The notes under the pieces: generated by a model
What the model was told of the DNA's origin: nothing
Seen by the model: the letters and a program-made list of their open reading frames with translations, nothing else
Databases searched by the model: none
Assembly (NCBI RefSeq): GCF_021648885.1
Contig: NZ_JAKJHZ010000010.1
Location: 372,001 to 436,000 of the forward strand
Origin: Nocardioides potassii
Lineage (GTDB): Bacteria; Actinomycetota; Actinomycetes; Propionibacteriales; Nocardioidaceae
Direction of reading: 5' to 3'
DNA length: 64,000 nt
Program-made: the position numbers and the translations under genes
In this document: positions 51,342-64,000 of the stretch, in pieces
Layout: the number at the start of each line of letters is the position of its first letter
Position numbering within the stretch: the stretch's first letter is position 1

Positions 51342-52439
51342 ATGTCCGGCCCCAACACCGACTACGACCCTGTCGAGGTGACCCCGCTCAAGGCCGAGCA
51401 GGTCGACGAGATGCGCGAGGCGGCCCTGGCCGCGATCGCCGCAGCCGGCGACCTCGAGTCCCTCAAGCAGGTGCGCATCGACCACACCGGCGACCGGTCG
51501 CCGCTGGCGCTCGCCAACCGCGAGATCGGCGCGCTGCCGCCGCAGGCCCGCAAGGACGCCGGCCAGCGCATCGGCCAGGCCCGCGGCGCCGTCAACCAGG
51601 CGCTCGCCGCCCGGCAGGCCGTCCTCGAGGCCGAGCACGAGGAGCGGATGCTGGTCGAGGAGGCGGTCGACGTCACCCTGCCCACGACCCGTGGCCGTCG
51701 CGGCGGTCGGCACCCGATCACCCTGCAGTCCGAGCTCATCGCGGACCTGTTCGTGGCCATGGGCTACGAGGTCTCCGAGGGGCCCGTGGTCGAGGCCGAG
51801 TGGCTCAACTTCGACGCCCTCAACCTCGGTCCCGACCACCCCGCGCGCTCCATGCAGGACACGTTCTGGACCGAGCCGGCCGAGGACCACGTCGTCCTGC
51901 GCACCCAGACCTCGCCGGTGCAGGCGCGCACCATGCTGACGCGCAAGCCGCCCATCTACGTCGTCTGCCCGGGCCGGGTGTTCCGCACCGACGAGTACGA
52001 CGCCACGCACTCGCCGATGTTCCACCAGGTCGAGGGCCTCGTCGTCGACGAGGGCATCACGATGGCCCACCTCAAGGGCACCCTCGACCACTTCGCGTCC
52101 CAGCTCTTCGGCGACGGCATCGCGACCCGGTTCCGGCCGTCGTACTTCCCCTTCACCGAGCCGTCTGCCGAGGTCGACGTGCTCTGCTTCGTGTGCCGCA
52201 ACGTCGACCCGGCGTCGTGCCGCACCTGCCGCGGCGAGGGCTGGATCGAGTGGGGCGGCTGCGGCGTGGTCAACCCGCGGGTGCTCGTCGCGTGCGGCGT
52301 CGACCCGTCGGTCTACAGCGGCTTCGCCTTCGGCATGGGCATCGACCGCTCGTTCATGTTCCGCCACGACCTCGAGGACCTGCGTCCGCTGTTCGAGGGC
52401 GACGTGCGGTTCAGCAGCGCTTTCGGGACGGAGATCTGA
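51342..52439 (+). CDS. pheS: Phenylalanyl-tRNA synthetase alpha subunit
   Basis: 365 residues from ATG 51342 (AAGGAGAG upstream). N-terminal coiled coil (residues 18-105), then the class-II core: motif 1 GRRGGRHPITLQSELIADLF, motif 2 FRTDEYDATHSPMFHQVEG, and motif 3 GFAFGMGIDRSFMFRHDL. A cysteine-rich insert (VCRNVDPASCRTCRGEGW) is usual in actinobacteria. It works as an alpha2-beta2 enzyme with pheT, one base downstream. Confidence 0.97.
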   Translation: MSGPNTDYDPVEVTPLKAEQVDEMREAALAAIAAAGDLESLKQVRIDHTGDRSPLALANREIGALPPQARKDAGQRIGQARGAVNQALAARQAVLEAEHEERMLVEEAVDVTLPTTRGRRGGRHPITLQSELIADLFVAMGYEVSEGPVVEAEWLNFDALNLGPDHPARSMQDTFWTEPAEDHVVLRTQTSPVQARTMLTRKPPIYVVCPGRVFRTDEYDATHSPMFHQVEGLVVDEGITMAHLKGTLDHFASQLFGDGIATRFRPSYFPFTEPSAEVDVLCFVCRNVDPASCRTCRGEGWIEWGGCGVVNPRVLVACGVDPSVYSGFAFGMGIDRSFMFRHDLEDLRPLFEGDVRFSSAFGTEI

Positions 52440-52440
52440 C

Positions 52441-54939
52441 ATGAAGGCACCCCTCTCCTGGATCCTGGAGCACGTCGACGTCCCCGCGGGCACGACGACC
52501 GAGCACCTGACCGACCGGCTCACGCTGACCGGCCTCAAGCTCGAGGCGGTCGTCAGCCCCGGGCGCGACATCACCGGTCCGCTGGTGATCGGCCGCGTGC
52601 TGACGATGGAGCCCGAGCCGCAGAAGAACGGCAAGACCATCAACTGGTGCACCGTCGACGTCGGTGACGCCAACGGCACCGGTGAGCCGCAGGGCATCGT
52701 CTGCGGAGCTCACAACTTCGAGCCCGGTGACCTCGTCGCGACCGTGCTTCCCGGCGGCGTGCTGCCCGGCGGCTTCGAGATCGGCGCCCGCAAGACCTAC
52801 GGGCACCTGTCCGCCGGGATGATCTGCTCGGCCCGCGAGCTCGGCCTCGGCGACGACCACGACGGCATCATCGTGCTGCCCCCGGACGCCGGTCAGCCCG
52901 GAGACGACGTACGACCCGTGCTGGGGCTCGACGAGGAGACGATCGAGCTCGAGATCAACCCCGACCGCGCCTACGCCCTCTCCATCCGTGGCATCGCGCG
53001 CGAGGTGCTGGTCTCCGTCGACGGCGCGAGCGACTTCCGCGACCCCGCCGATCGCCAGACCCCGGCGGCCAACGACCAGGGGCACCCGGTCGTCGTCGAG
53101 GATGCCGAGGGCTGCCCGGTCTTCGTCGCGCGCACGGTCACCGGCTTCGACCCGACCGCGAGGACGCCCGACCACATCGTCCAGCGGATCACCGCCAGCG
53201 GCATGCGCCCGATCTCGCTGGCCGTCGACGTGACCAACTACGTCATGCTCGAGACCGGTCGGCCGATCCACGGCTACGACGCCGACAAGGTGCAAGGCCC
53301 GCTCGTCGTGCGCCGTGCGCGCGACGGCGAGCGCCTGACCACCCTCGACGGCACCGAGCGGAACCTCGACCCGGCCGACCTCGTCGTGGCCGACGACTCC
53401 GGGATCATCGGTCTGGGCGGCGTGATGGGCGGCGAGACGACCGAGATGTCCGGGACGACCACCTCGATCCTCGTCGAGGCCGCCCACTGGGACGCCGTGT
53501 CGATGTACCGCACCGGTCGCCGCCACAAGATCACCTCCGAGGCCGGCCGGCGCAACGAGCGCGGTGTCGACCCGACGATCTGCGAGGCCGCGGCCGACCG
53601 CGTCGTCGAGCTGCTCGTCGAGCACGGCGGTGGCCGGGCCGAGCCCGGGGTCACCGTCGTCGGCGCGCCGCCCGCGACGCCCGTCGTCGAGGTCCCCGGT
53701 GACCTCGCCGCCCGCGTGTCGGGGATGGACATCAGCGAGGAGCGCAGCATCGAGTGCCTGCGCGCCGTCGGCTGCGAGGTGTCGGTCGACGGGTCGGGCA
53801 GCGGCACGCTGTCCGTCACCCCGCCCCCGTGGCGCCCCGACCTGACCGACGCGCAGGACTTCTCCGAGGAGGTCATCCGGCTCGTCGGCTACGACAAGGT
53901 GCCCTCGGTCCTGCCGACGCCGCCGTCAGGGCGCGGCCTGACGCGTCCGCAGCAGCTGCGCCGGAGGATCGGCCGCACGCTCGCGGGCGACGGGTTCGTG
54001 GAGGTGGTGAGCTTCCCGTTCGTCGGGACCTCGGACCTCGACGACCTCGGGCTCCCCGAGGACGACCCGCGGCGCGACCTGCTGCGGCTGTCGAACCCGC
54101 TCAGCGCCGAGGCGCCGTTCATGACCACGACGTTGCTGCCGGGCGTGCTACGCACCGCCGGCAAGAACGTCGGGCACGGCAACACCGACCTGGCGATCTT
54201 CGAGACCGGCACCGTGACGTTCCCGCGCCACGCCGGCCCGGCCGCGATCCTGCCGGTCGACCGCCGTCCCACCGACGAGGAGTTCGCCGCGCTCGACGCC
54301 GCCCTGCCTGCCCAGCCGTTGCACCTGGCCCTCGTCGCCGCCGGTGACGCGGTCGCGGGCGGCTGGTGGGGTGCGCCCCGCCCGGTCGGCTGGGCCGACG
54401 CGGTCGAGGCCGTGCGATCGGTCGCGGCGTCGCTCGGGCTGGAGCTGACCGTGACCTCGGCCGAGCTCGCACCGTGGCACCCCGGTCGCTGCGCCGAGCT
54501 GTCGGTCGACGGCGAGGTCGTCGGTCACGCCGGCGAGGTGCACCCGACGGTCTGCCAGGCGTTCGGGCTGCCGAAGCGCACCGTCGCGGCCGAGGTCGAC
54601 CTCGACCTCCTCATCGCCCACGCCGTCCACCTGCGGCCGGCGCCCACCTTCTCGTCGTACCCGGTCGCCAAGGAGGACGTCGCCCTCGTGGTGGACACCT
54701 CCGTGCCGGCCGCCGACGTCGAGTCGGCGCTGCGCGAGGGGGCGGGCGAGCTGCTCGAGTCCATCCGCCTCTTCGACGTCTACACCGGCGACCAGGTCGG
54801 TGAGGGCAGGAAGTCGCTGGCCTACGCCCTGCGGTTCCGTGCGCCCGACCGGACCCTCAAGGAGGGTGAGGCAGCGGCCGCCCGCGACGCCGCCGTGGCC
54901 GTCGCCGTCGAGCGGACCGGGGCCGTCCAGCGCGCCTGA
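52441..54939 (+). CDS. pheT: Phenylalanyl-tRNA synthetase beta subunit
   Basis: 832 residues. Domains: N-terminal OB/tRNA-binding fold (GPLVIGRVLTMEPEPQKNG, IVCGAHNFEPGDLVATVLPG), B3/B4 editing region (about 200-400, RPISLAVDVTNYVMLETGRP), B5, catalytic-like core (RPQQLRRRIGRTLAGDGFVE), and a C-terminal anticodon-binding FDX domain (FSSYPVAKEDVALVVDTSVP, residues 740-832). It ends with a strong terminator shared with the convergent RTX gene. Confidence 0.97.
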   Translation: MKAPLSWILEHVDVPAGTTTEHLTDRLTLTGLKLEAVVSPGRDITGPLVIGRVLTMEPEPQKNGKTINWCTVDVGDANGTGEPQGIVCGAHNFEPGDLVATVLPGGVLPGGFEIGARKTYGHLSAGMICSARELGLGDDHDGIIVLPPDAGQPGDDVRPVLGLDEETIELEINPDRAYALSIRGIAREVLVSVDGASDFRDPADRQTPAANDQGHPVVVEDAEGCPVFVARTVTGFDPTARTPDHIVQRITASGMRPISLAVDVTNYVMLETGRPIHGYDADKVQGPLVVRRARDGERLTTLDGTERNLDPADLVVADDSGIIGLGGVMGGETTEMSGTTTSILVEAAHWDAVSMYRTGRRHKITSEAGRRNERGVDPTICEAAADRVVELLVEHGGGRAEPGVTVVGAPPATPVVEVPGDLAARVSGMDISEERSIECLRAVGCEVSVDGSGSGTLSVTPPPWRPDLTDAQDFSEEVIRLVGYDKVPSVLPTPPSGRGLTRPQQLRRRIGRTLAGDGFVEVVSFPFVGTSDLDDLGLPEDDPRRDLLRLSNPLSAEAPFMTTTLLPGVLRTAGKNVGHGNTDLAIFETGTVTFPRHAGPAAILPVDRRPTDEEFAALDAALPAQPLHLALVAAGDAVAGGWWGAPRPVGWADAVEAVRSVAASLGLELTVTSAELAPWHPGRCAELSVDGEVVGHAGEVHPTVCQAFGLPKRTVAAEVDLDLLIAHAVHLRPAPTFSSYPVAKEDVALVVDTSVPAADVESALREGAGELLESIRLFDVYTGDQVGEGRKSLAYALRFRAPDRTLKEGEAAAARDAAVAVAVERTGAVQRA

Positions 54940-54960
54940 TCCACGCTCGGCACCTGCACG

Positions 54961-54995
54961 CTGGGCCTTGAGTCTCCTGGAGACTCGAGGCCCAG
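54961..54995. terminator. Bidirectional terminator between pheT and the RTX gene
   Basis: 54961-54977 pairs with 54979-54995 over 17 bp with one mismatch and a one-base centre; it lies 21 nt past pheT and 5 nt before the RTX stop codon on the other strand. Confidence 0.8.
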
Positions 54996-55000
54996 CGCGC

Positions 55001-56488
55001 TCAGCGCTCGCAGGAGCGGCGCACCTCGGCGGCGCAGGTGTCGCGGCCGTCGTAGCCGTCAGCGCGGTCGCGCCCCGTGCCGCCGCGGACCCGGTCGGCC
55101 CCCTTGCCGCCGGACAGCCGGTCGCGACCCGAGCCGCCTAGCAGCAGGTCGGCACCCGAGCTGCCGGAGACACGGTCCCCACCCGCTCCGCCGACGAGCC
55201 GGTCGTCGCCGTACGTGCCGGTCAGGATGTCGTCACCGTCGCCACCGCGCATGACCACGGGCCGCCTGGCGTCCATGGTGCTCCGCTGGCGAGACGCGGT
55301 GAGGAGGTCGTCGCCGCCGCGTCCGCTCATCCGGATGCTCGCGCCGGAGCCTCTGAGCACCTCGGAGGACTCGGTCCCCACCAGGGAGACGTAGGCCCCG
55401 GCGAGGACGACCTCCTCCCACGCATCCATGGCGCCGGTGAACTCGAGACGCGGGCTGGAGTTGCGCAGGCAGGTGTAGGCCACCCCCACCCGCACGGCGC
55501 CCTCCACGCAGTACCCCAGCTCGACTCGGTCCCGCCCGTCGCCGCCCACGAGGTCACCACCGACGGTGTCGTAGAACACCAGGCTGTCGTCGCCACCTCG
55601 CAGGTCGACGGTACGGCGTGCGTCCGGGCTCGGCGGCGCCATGAGTCCTTGGGAGGGGACCGGGCTGCCGCTGCCGAAGACGACGCGCTCGTTGGCGTCC
55701 GTGCCGGTGAAGGTGGTGCGAAGGTTGTCCACGAGCACGGTCCAGGACGTCACCGCGCCCGACCACCGGAGGACCGGCCGGCCGTCGACCGCAGCGGTGC
55801 CCGTGGGGGGGTCGACGGCGAGGTCGTTGCCCTGCCAGCCGCGGTAGAGGTGCAGCGTGTTGGCGCCACCGCCGAGGTCAGGCGTCGGTCCCGCCTGCAC
55901 GCCTGCCCAGTGCAGACGGTCGTCGCCCTCGCCCAGCGTCAGCTGGTCGCGGTTGCCCGATCCGGCGTCGATCGAGCCGGAGTAGACCGAGTCACCACCG
56001 CCGCGGGTGTCGATGACGTCCCTCTCGGTGTCGGTGGAGCCCCCGAGTCGCGACCAGTCACCGGTCCCTGCGTGCACGGCCTCGCCGGTCTCGCTGCCCG
56101 TGTAGGCATCGCTGCCGGCGCCGAGGACGACGGTGAGGCTGGCGTTGCCGTCGGTGGACTCGTTGACGACCGTGTCGTCGCCGGGACCGGCGTCGACGGT
56201 GAAGACGAAGGGTTCCGAGCTCGAGGTGATCCGGACACAGACCAGGTCGCTGCCCTCACCGGCGCTCGCGCCCCCGCCGAGCGTCTGGCCGACGACCATG
56301 ACGTCGTCGCCAGGTGTGCCGGTGCTGCCCTCGACCGTCACGGTCCTGCCCTGGCACGTCAGCGGCTCGGCATGCGACGGAGCTGCGGCGATGAGCGTCA
56401 GCGGGATCGTCAGCGGGATCGTCAGGGCGGTGGCCAGCGCGGCGCGACGGCGTGGCGGCACGCGGGTTGGTCCGTAGGAGTCAGGCAT
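55001..56488 (-). CDS. Exported RTX-type calcium-binding repeat protein
   Basis: 495 residues from ATG 56488 (a TTG nine bases earlier is possible). Signal peptide: basic PPRRRAALATAL, hydrophobic core, A-A-P-S-H-A cleavage near residue 40. The mature part is beta-rich with scattered G-D-D and ends in five or six nonapeptide repeats G-G-x-G-x-D-x-L-x (about residues 410-480: GGDGDDILTG, GGAGGDRVSG, GGKGADRVRG). They bind calcium and fold into a parallel beta roll. In Gram-positives such proteins leave by Sec; a surface or extracellular role is likely. The last residues (DTCAAEVRRSC) hold two cysteines. Confidence 0.88.
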   Translation of the reverse strand: MPDSYGPTRVPPRRRAALATALTIPLTIPLTLIAAAPSHAEPLTCQGRTVTVEGSTGTPGDDVMVVGQTLGGGASAGEGSDLVCVRITSSSEPFVFTVDAGPGDDTVVNESTDGNASLTVVLGAGSDAYTGSETGEAVHAGTGDWSRLGGSTDTERDVIDTRGGGDSVYSGSIDAGSGNRDQLTLGEGDDRLHWAGVQAGPTPDLGGGANTLHLYRGWQGNDLAVDPPTGTAAVDGRPVLRWSGAVTSWTVLVDNLRTTFTGTDANERVVFGSGSPVPSQGLMAPPSPDARRTVDLRGGDDSLVFYDTVGGDLVGGDGRDRVELGYCVEGAVRVGVAYTCLRNSSPRLEFTGAMDAWEEVVLAGAYVSLVGTESSEVLRGSGASIRMSGRGGDDLLTASRQRSTMDARRPVVMRGGDGDDILTGTYGDDRLVGGAGGDRVSGSSGADLLLGGSGRDRLSGGKGADRVRGGTGRDRADGYDGRDTCAAEVRRSCER

Positions 56489-56535
56489 ACCGACCAAGAC
56501 GCCGCGAGCCGCCCAGAAGTTGTCGACGTGGTGGA

Positions 56536-57351
56536 TCAGTTGATCGGCGACCCGACGATCGCGCGGAACCGGTCGAGCACCTCTCGATCACCCACCACTG
56601 AGATGTCGGTGTCGTTCCCCCGGCTCCAGAGCCACAGGTCGAGCGCCGCCGCGGTGCCGTCGACGACGGCGTCGGGCTCCACGTCGCCGTCCCCCGGGGG
56701 ATCGACCACGTGGAAGTCCTCCTCGTCGGAGTACGTCGTCCCGCTGTCCGGGTCGGTGCCGGAGAAGGTCCCGAACCGGACCCAGAACGACTCGCCCGTG
56801 TCCGTGACGTCGACGCGCACCAGACCCTCGCCCGGCTCCCAGCGGCCCCATGGAGGACACCCGCCGTACATCACCGCCAGGCACTCGTGGACCCCGTCGC
56901 TCGCGAGGAGCGGATCGAGCTCGGAGTCGACTCCCGCCGTCTGCTCGGCATCCACGCGGTGGATGAGGGCCTCGTGTGCCTGCCGGCGCAGGATGAAGCC
57001 GACGGTGTGGTCGTCGGACCAGTTCCACGCCTCGTCGGCCGGGTCCGCCTCCCCGAGCACGCGCACGAGCTCGGCCGACCGCTCGTCGAAGGTCGAGAGC
57101 AGGTCGTCGTACGCCTCGGGGCGCTCGGGGTCGACCTCCTCGGGCCGGGCCGGCCGCGCCGACAGGACCTCGGCCCACCACCGCTGCACCGTGGCGAGGT
57201 GCCAGAGCAGGTCGGCGGCGTCCCAGTCCGGGCACGACGGCACGCGAGCCGTGGGGTCGCAGGTGGTCAGCACCTCGCGGAAGCGCGCGGACTCGGAGCG
57301 GACGTGGTCGAGGTAGGCCTCGGCGGAGAGCGAGGTAGGGAGACGGGTCAC
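56536..57351 (-). CDS. Maleylpyruvate-isomerase-fold (DinB-like) family protein
   Basis: 271 residues from GTG 57351, 6 nt after TACGGT. N-terminal four-helix bundle: LSAEAYLDHVRSESARFREV, VPSCPDWDAADLLWHLATVQ with metal-ligand His, and RRQAHEALIHRVDAEQ with H-E-x-x-x-H; C-terminal MDMPI_C domain with LDLWLWSRG. The three-histidine pattern suits a mycothiol-dependent enzyme as in the mycothiol maleylpyruvate isomerases. Substrate unknown. It shares an 88-bp divergent promoter region with argC. Confidence 0.9.
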   Translation of the reverse strand: MTRLPTSLSAEAYLDHVRSESARFREVLTTCDPTARVPSCPDWDAADLLWHLATVQRWWAEVLSARPARPEEVDPERPEAYDDLLSTFDERSAELVRVLGEADPADEAWNWSDDHTVGFILRRQAHEALIHRVDAEQTAGVDSELDPLLASDGVHECLAVMYGGCPPWGRWEPGEGLVRVDVTDTGESFWVRFGTFSGTDPDSGTTYSDEEDFHVVDPPGDGDVEPDAVVDGTAAALDLWLWSRGNDTDISVVGDREVLDRFRAIVGSPIN

Positions 57352-57357
57352 TCCCGC

Positions 57358-57363
57358 ACCGTA
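57358..57363 (-). promoter_or_regulatory. -10 element (TACGGT) of the maleylpyruvate-isomerase-fold gene
   Basis: TACGGT on the minus strand, 6 nt before GTG 57351; leaderless spacing, and supports the GTG start. Confidence 0.5.
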
Positions 57364-57364
57364 G

Positions 57365-59612
<2,248 letters not shown>

Positions 59613-59616
<4 letters not shown>

Positions 59617-60568
59617 TCGAGACCGGAACTAACCCCAGCGGCCCCACGCCCCATCCCAGCCGCCCCGACCCCGCCAAGGCCCGCACGCTCGCGGCCGCCC
59701 TGCCGTGGCTCAAGCGCTACCACGGCCAGACGGTCGTGGTGAAGTACGGCGGCAACGCGATGACCGACGACTCGCTCAAGGTCGCCTTCGCGGAGGACAT
59801 CGCGTTCCTGCGGTTCGCCGGCTTCAAGCCCGTCGTCGTCCACGGCGGGGGTCCCCAGATCTCCTCCATGCTCGACCGGCTCGGCATCCGGTCGGAGTTC
59901 CGCGGCGGCCTGCGGGTGACCACGCCCGAGGCGATGGACGTCGTCCGGATGGTGCTCGTCGGGCAGGTGCAGCGCGAGCTCGTCGGCCTCATCAACCAGC
60001 ACGGCGCGCTCGCGGTCGGGCTGTCGGGTGAAGACGCCGGCCTGTTCACCGCCGAGCGCACCAACACGGTCGTCGACGGCGAGGAGGTCGACCTCGGCCT
60101 CGTCGGCGAGGTCGCCGAGGTCCGCCCCGAGGCCGTCCTCGACCTGATCGAGGCCGGCCGGGTGCCGGTGGTCAGCTCGGTCGCCCCCGATGCGCACGGA
60201 CTGGTGCACAACGTCAACGCGGACACCGCCGCCGCCGCGCTCGCGGTCGCGCTGGGTGCCGAGAAGCTGATGGTCCTCACCGACGTCGAGGGCCTCTACC
60301 GCGACTACGGCAACTCCGACGACCTCATCCAGGAGATCAGTCCCGAGGCCCTCGGCGAGATGCTGCCGTCCCTCGACGCGGGGATGATCCCCAAGATGCG
60401 CGCCTGCTACGAGGCCGTCGTCGGGGGAGTGCCGCGCGCCACGGTCGTCGACGGCCGCGAGCCCCACGCCGTGCTGCTCGAGATCTTCACCGACGAGGGC
60501 GTCGGCACGCAGGTGCTGCCGGGGGCGGCAACGAAACTACGCAAGCCCTATCCGAAGGGAGACCAGCC

Positions 60569-60572
<4 letters not shown>
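59613..60572 (+). CDS. argB: Acetylglutamate kinase
   Basis: 319 residues. Amino-acid-kinase fold: [10 protein letters not shown] (catalytic Lys), [32 protein letters not shown] (acetylglutamate site), and [16 protein letters not shown]. An N-terminal helix ([20 protein letters not shown]) as in arginine-inhibited hexameric enzymes suggests feedback inhibition by arginine. Second step of arginine synthesis. Confidence 0.96.

Positions 60573-64000
<3,428 letters not shown>

Overview
The window is about 72% GC, has dense genes with many 1-4 bp ATGA/GTGA/TGATG overlaps, and uses GTG starts often. Gene content and order (riboflavin operon with a PnuC-type RibM, GuaB1, a PolA-like exonuclease/polymerase, MmyB-type regulator, infC-rpmI-rplT-trmH ... 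pheST followed by argCJBDFRG) point to a high-GC actinobacterium, most likely a Nocardioides-like member of the Nocardioidaceae. This is inferred from content and order, not from a database search. It is chromosomal housekeeping and metabolic DNA: I see no insertion sequence, integrase, prophage, CRISPR array or origin.

Layout. 0-9 kb: end of an ABC-2 permease gene, an exported CAP protein, a PEBP protein, a siroheme/uroporphyrinogen methyltransferase operon with an RNA methyltransferase, a def-trmH-dedA operon, and a coupled pair of acyl-CoA dehydrogenases behind a perfect 17-bp palindrome. 9-22 kb: YiaAB protein, aromatic amino acid decarboxylase, GuaB1, sulfotransferase, epimerase, an HTH-less LysR effector domain coupled to a PolA-like polymerase, exported PLD-like protein, Orn/Lys/Arg-type decarboxylase, MmyB-like regulator, SDR and VanZ. 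22-29 kb: a gamma-glutamylation pathway for an amine (glutamine-synthetase-like ligase, aldehyde dehydrogenase, SDR, gamma-glutamyl hydrolase) with a FadR/GntR regulator and a divergent APC permease. 29-38 kb: tRNA-Leu(GAG), M20 peptidase, FMN riboswitch with ribD-ribE-ribM-ribBA-ribH, then hisE-hisG and a PH-like membrane protein. 38-41 kb: aldose epimerase, P-loop kinase, PLP amino acid deaminase/aldolase, small membrane protein, SseB.

41.5-55 kb is a translation block (infC with an AUC start behind a terminator-like hairpin, rpmI, rplT, a third SpoU methyltransferase, a soluble histidine kinase, pheS, pheT). It is interrupted by a WYL regulator/epoxide-hydrolase pair and by a response regulator plus a histidine kinase fused in frame to a DUF4173-type membrane domain. 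55-57.4 kb holds an exported RTX-repeat protein and a maleylpyruvate-isomerase-fold protein. 57.4-64 kb is the arginine operon argCJBDFRG, with overlapping ARG boxes on the -10 of a probably leaderless argC. Its argG is of the long E. coli type and runs off the window.

Three non-coding themes recur. First, at least 12 genes start 6-8 nt after a TAnnnT -10 hexamer, so they probably make leaderless or nearly leaderless mRNAs. Second, a dispersed 46-bp palindromic element with GACGTCAT ends sits 3' of three genes. Third, long perfect or near-perfect hairpins separate convergent genes. No single new system stands out clearly; the best candidates for follow-up are the kinase-DUF4173 fusion, the 46-bp element, the pheST leader and the infC leader.
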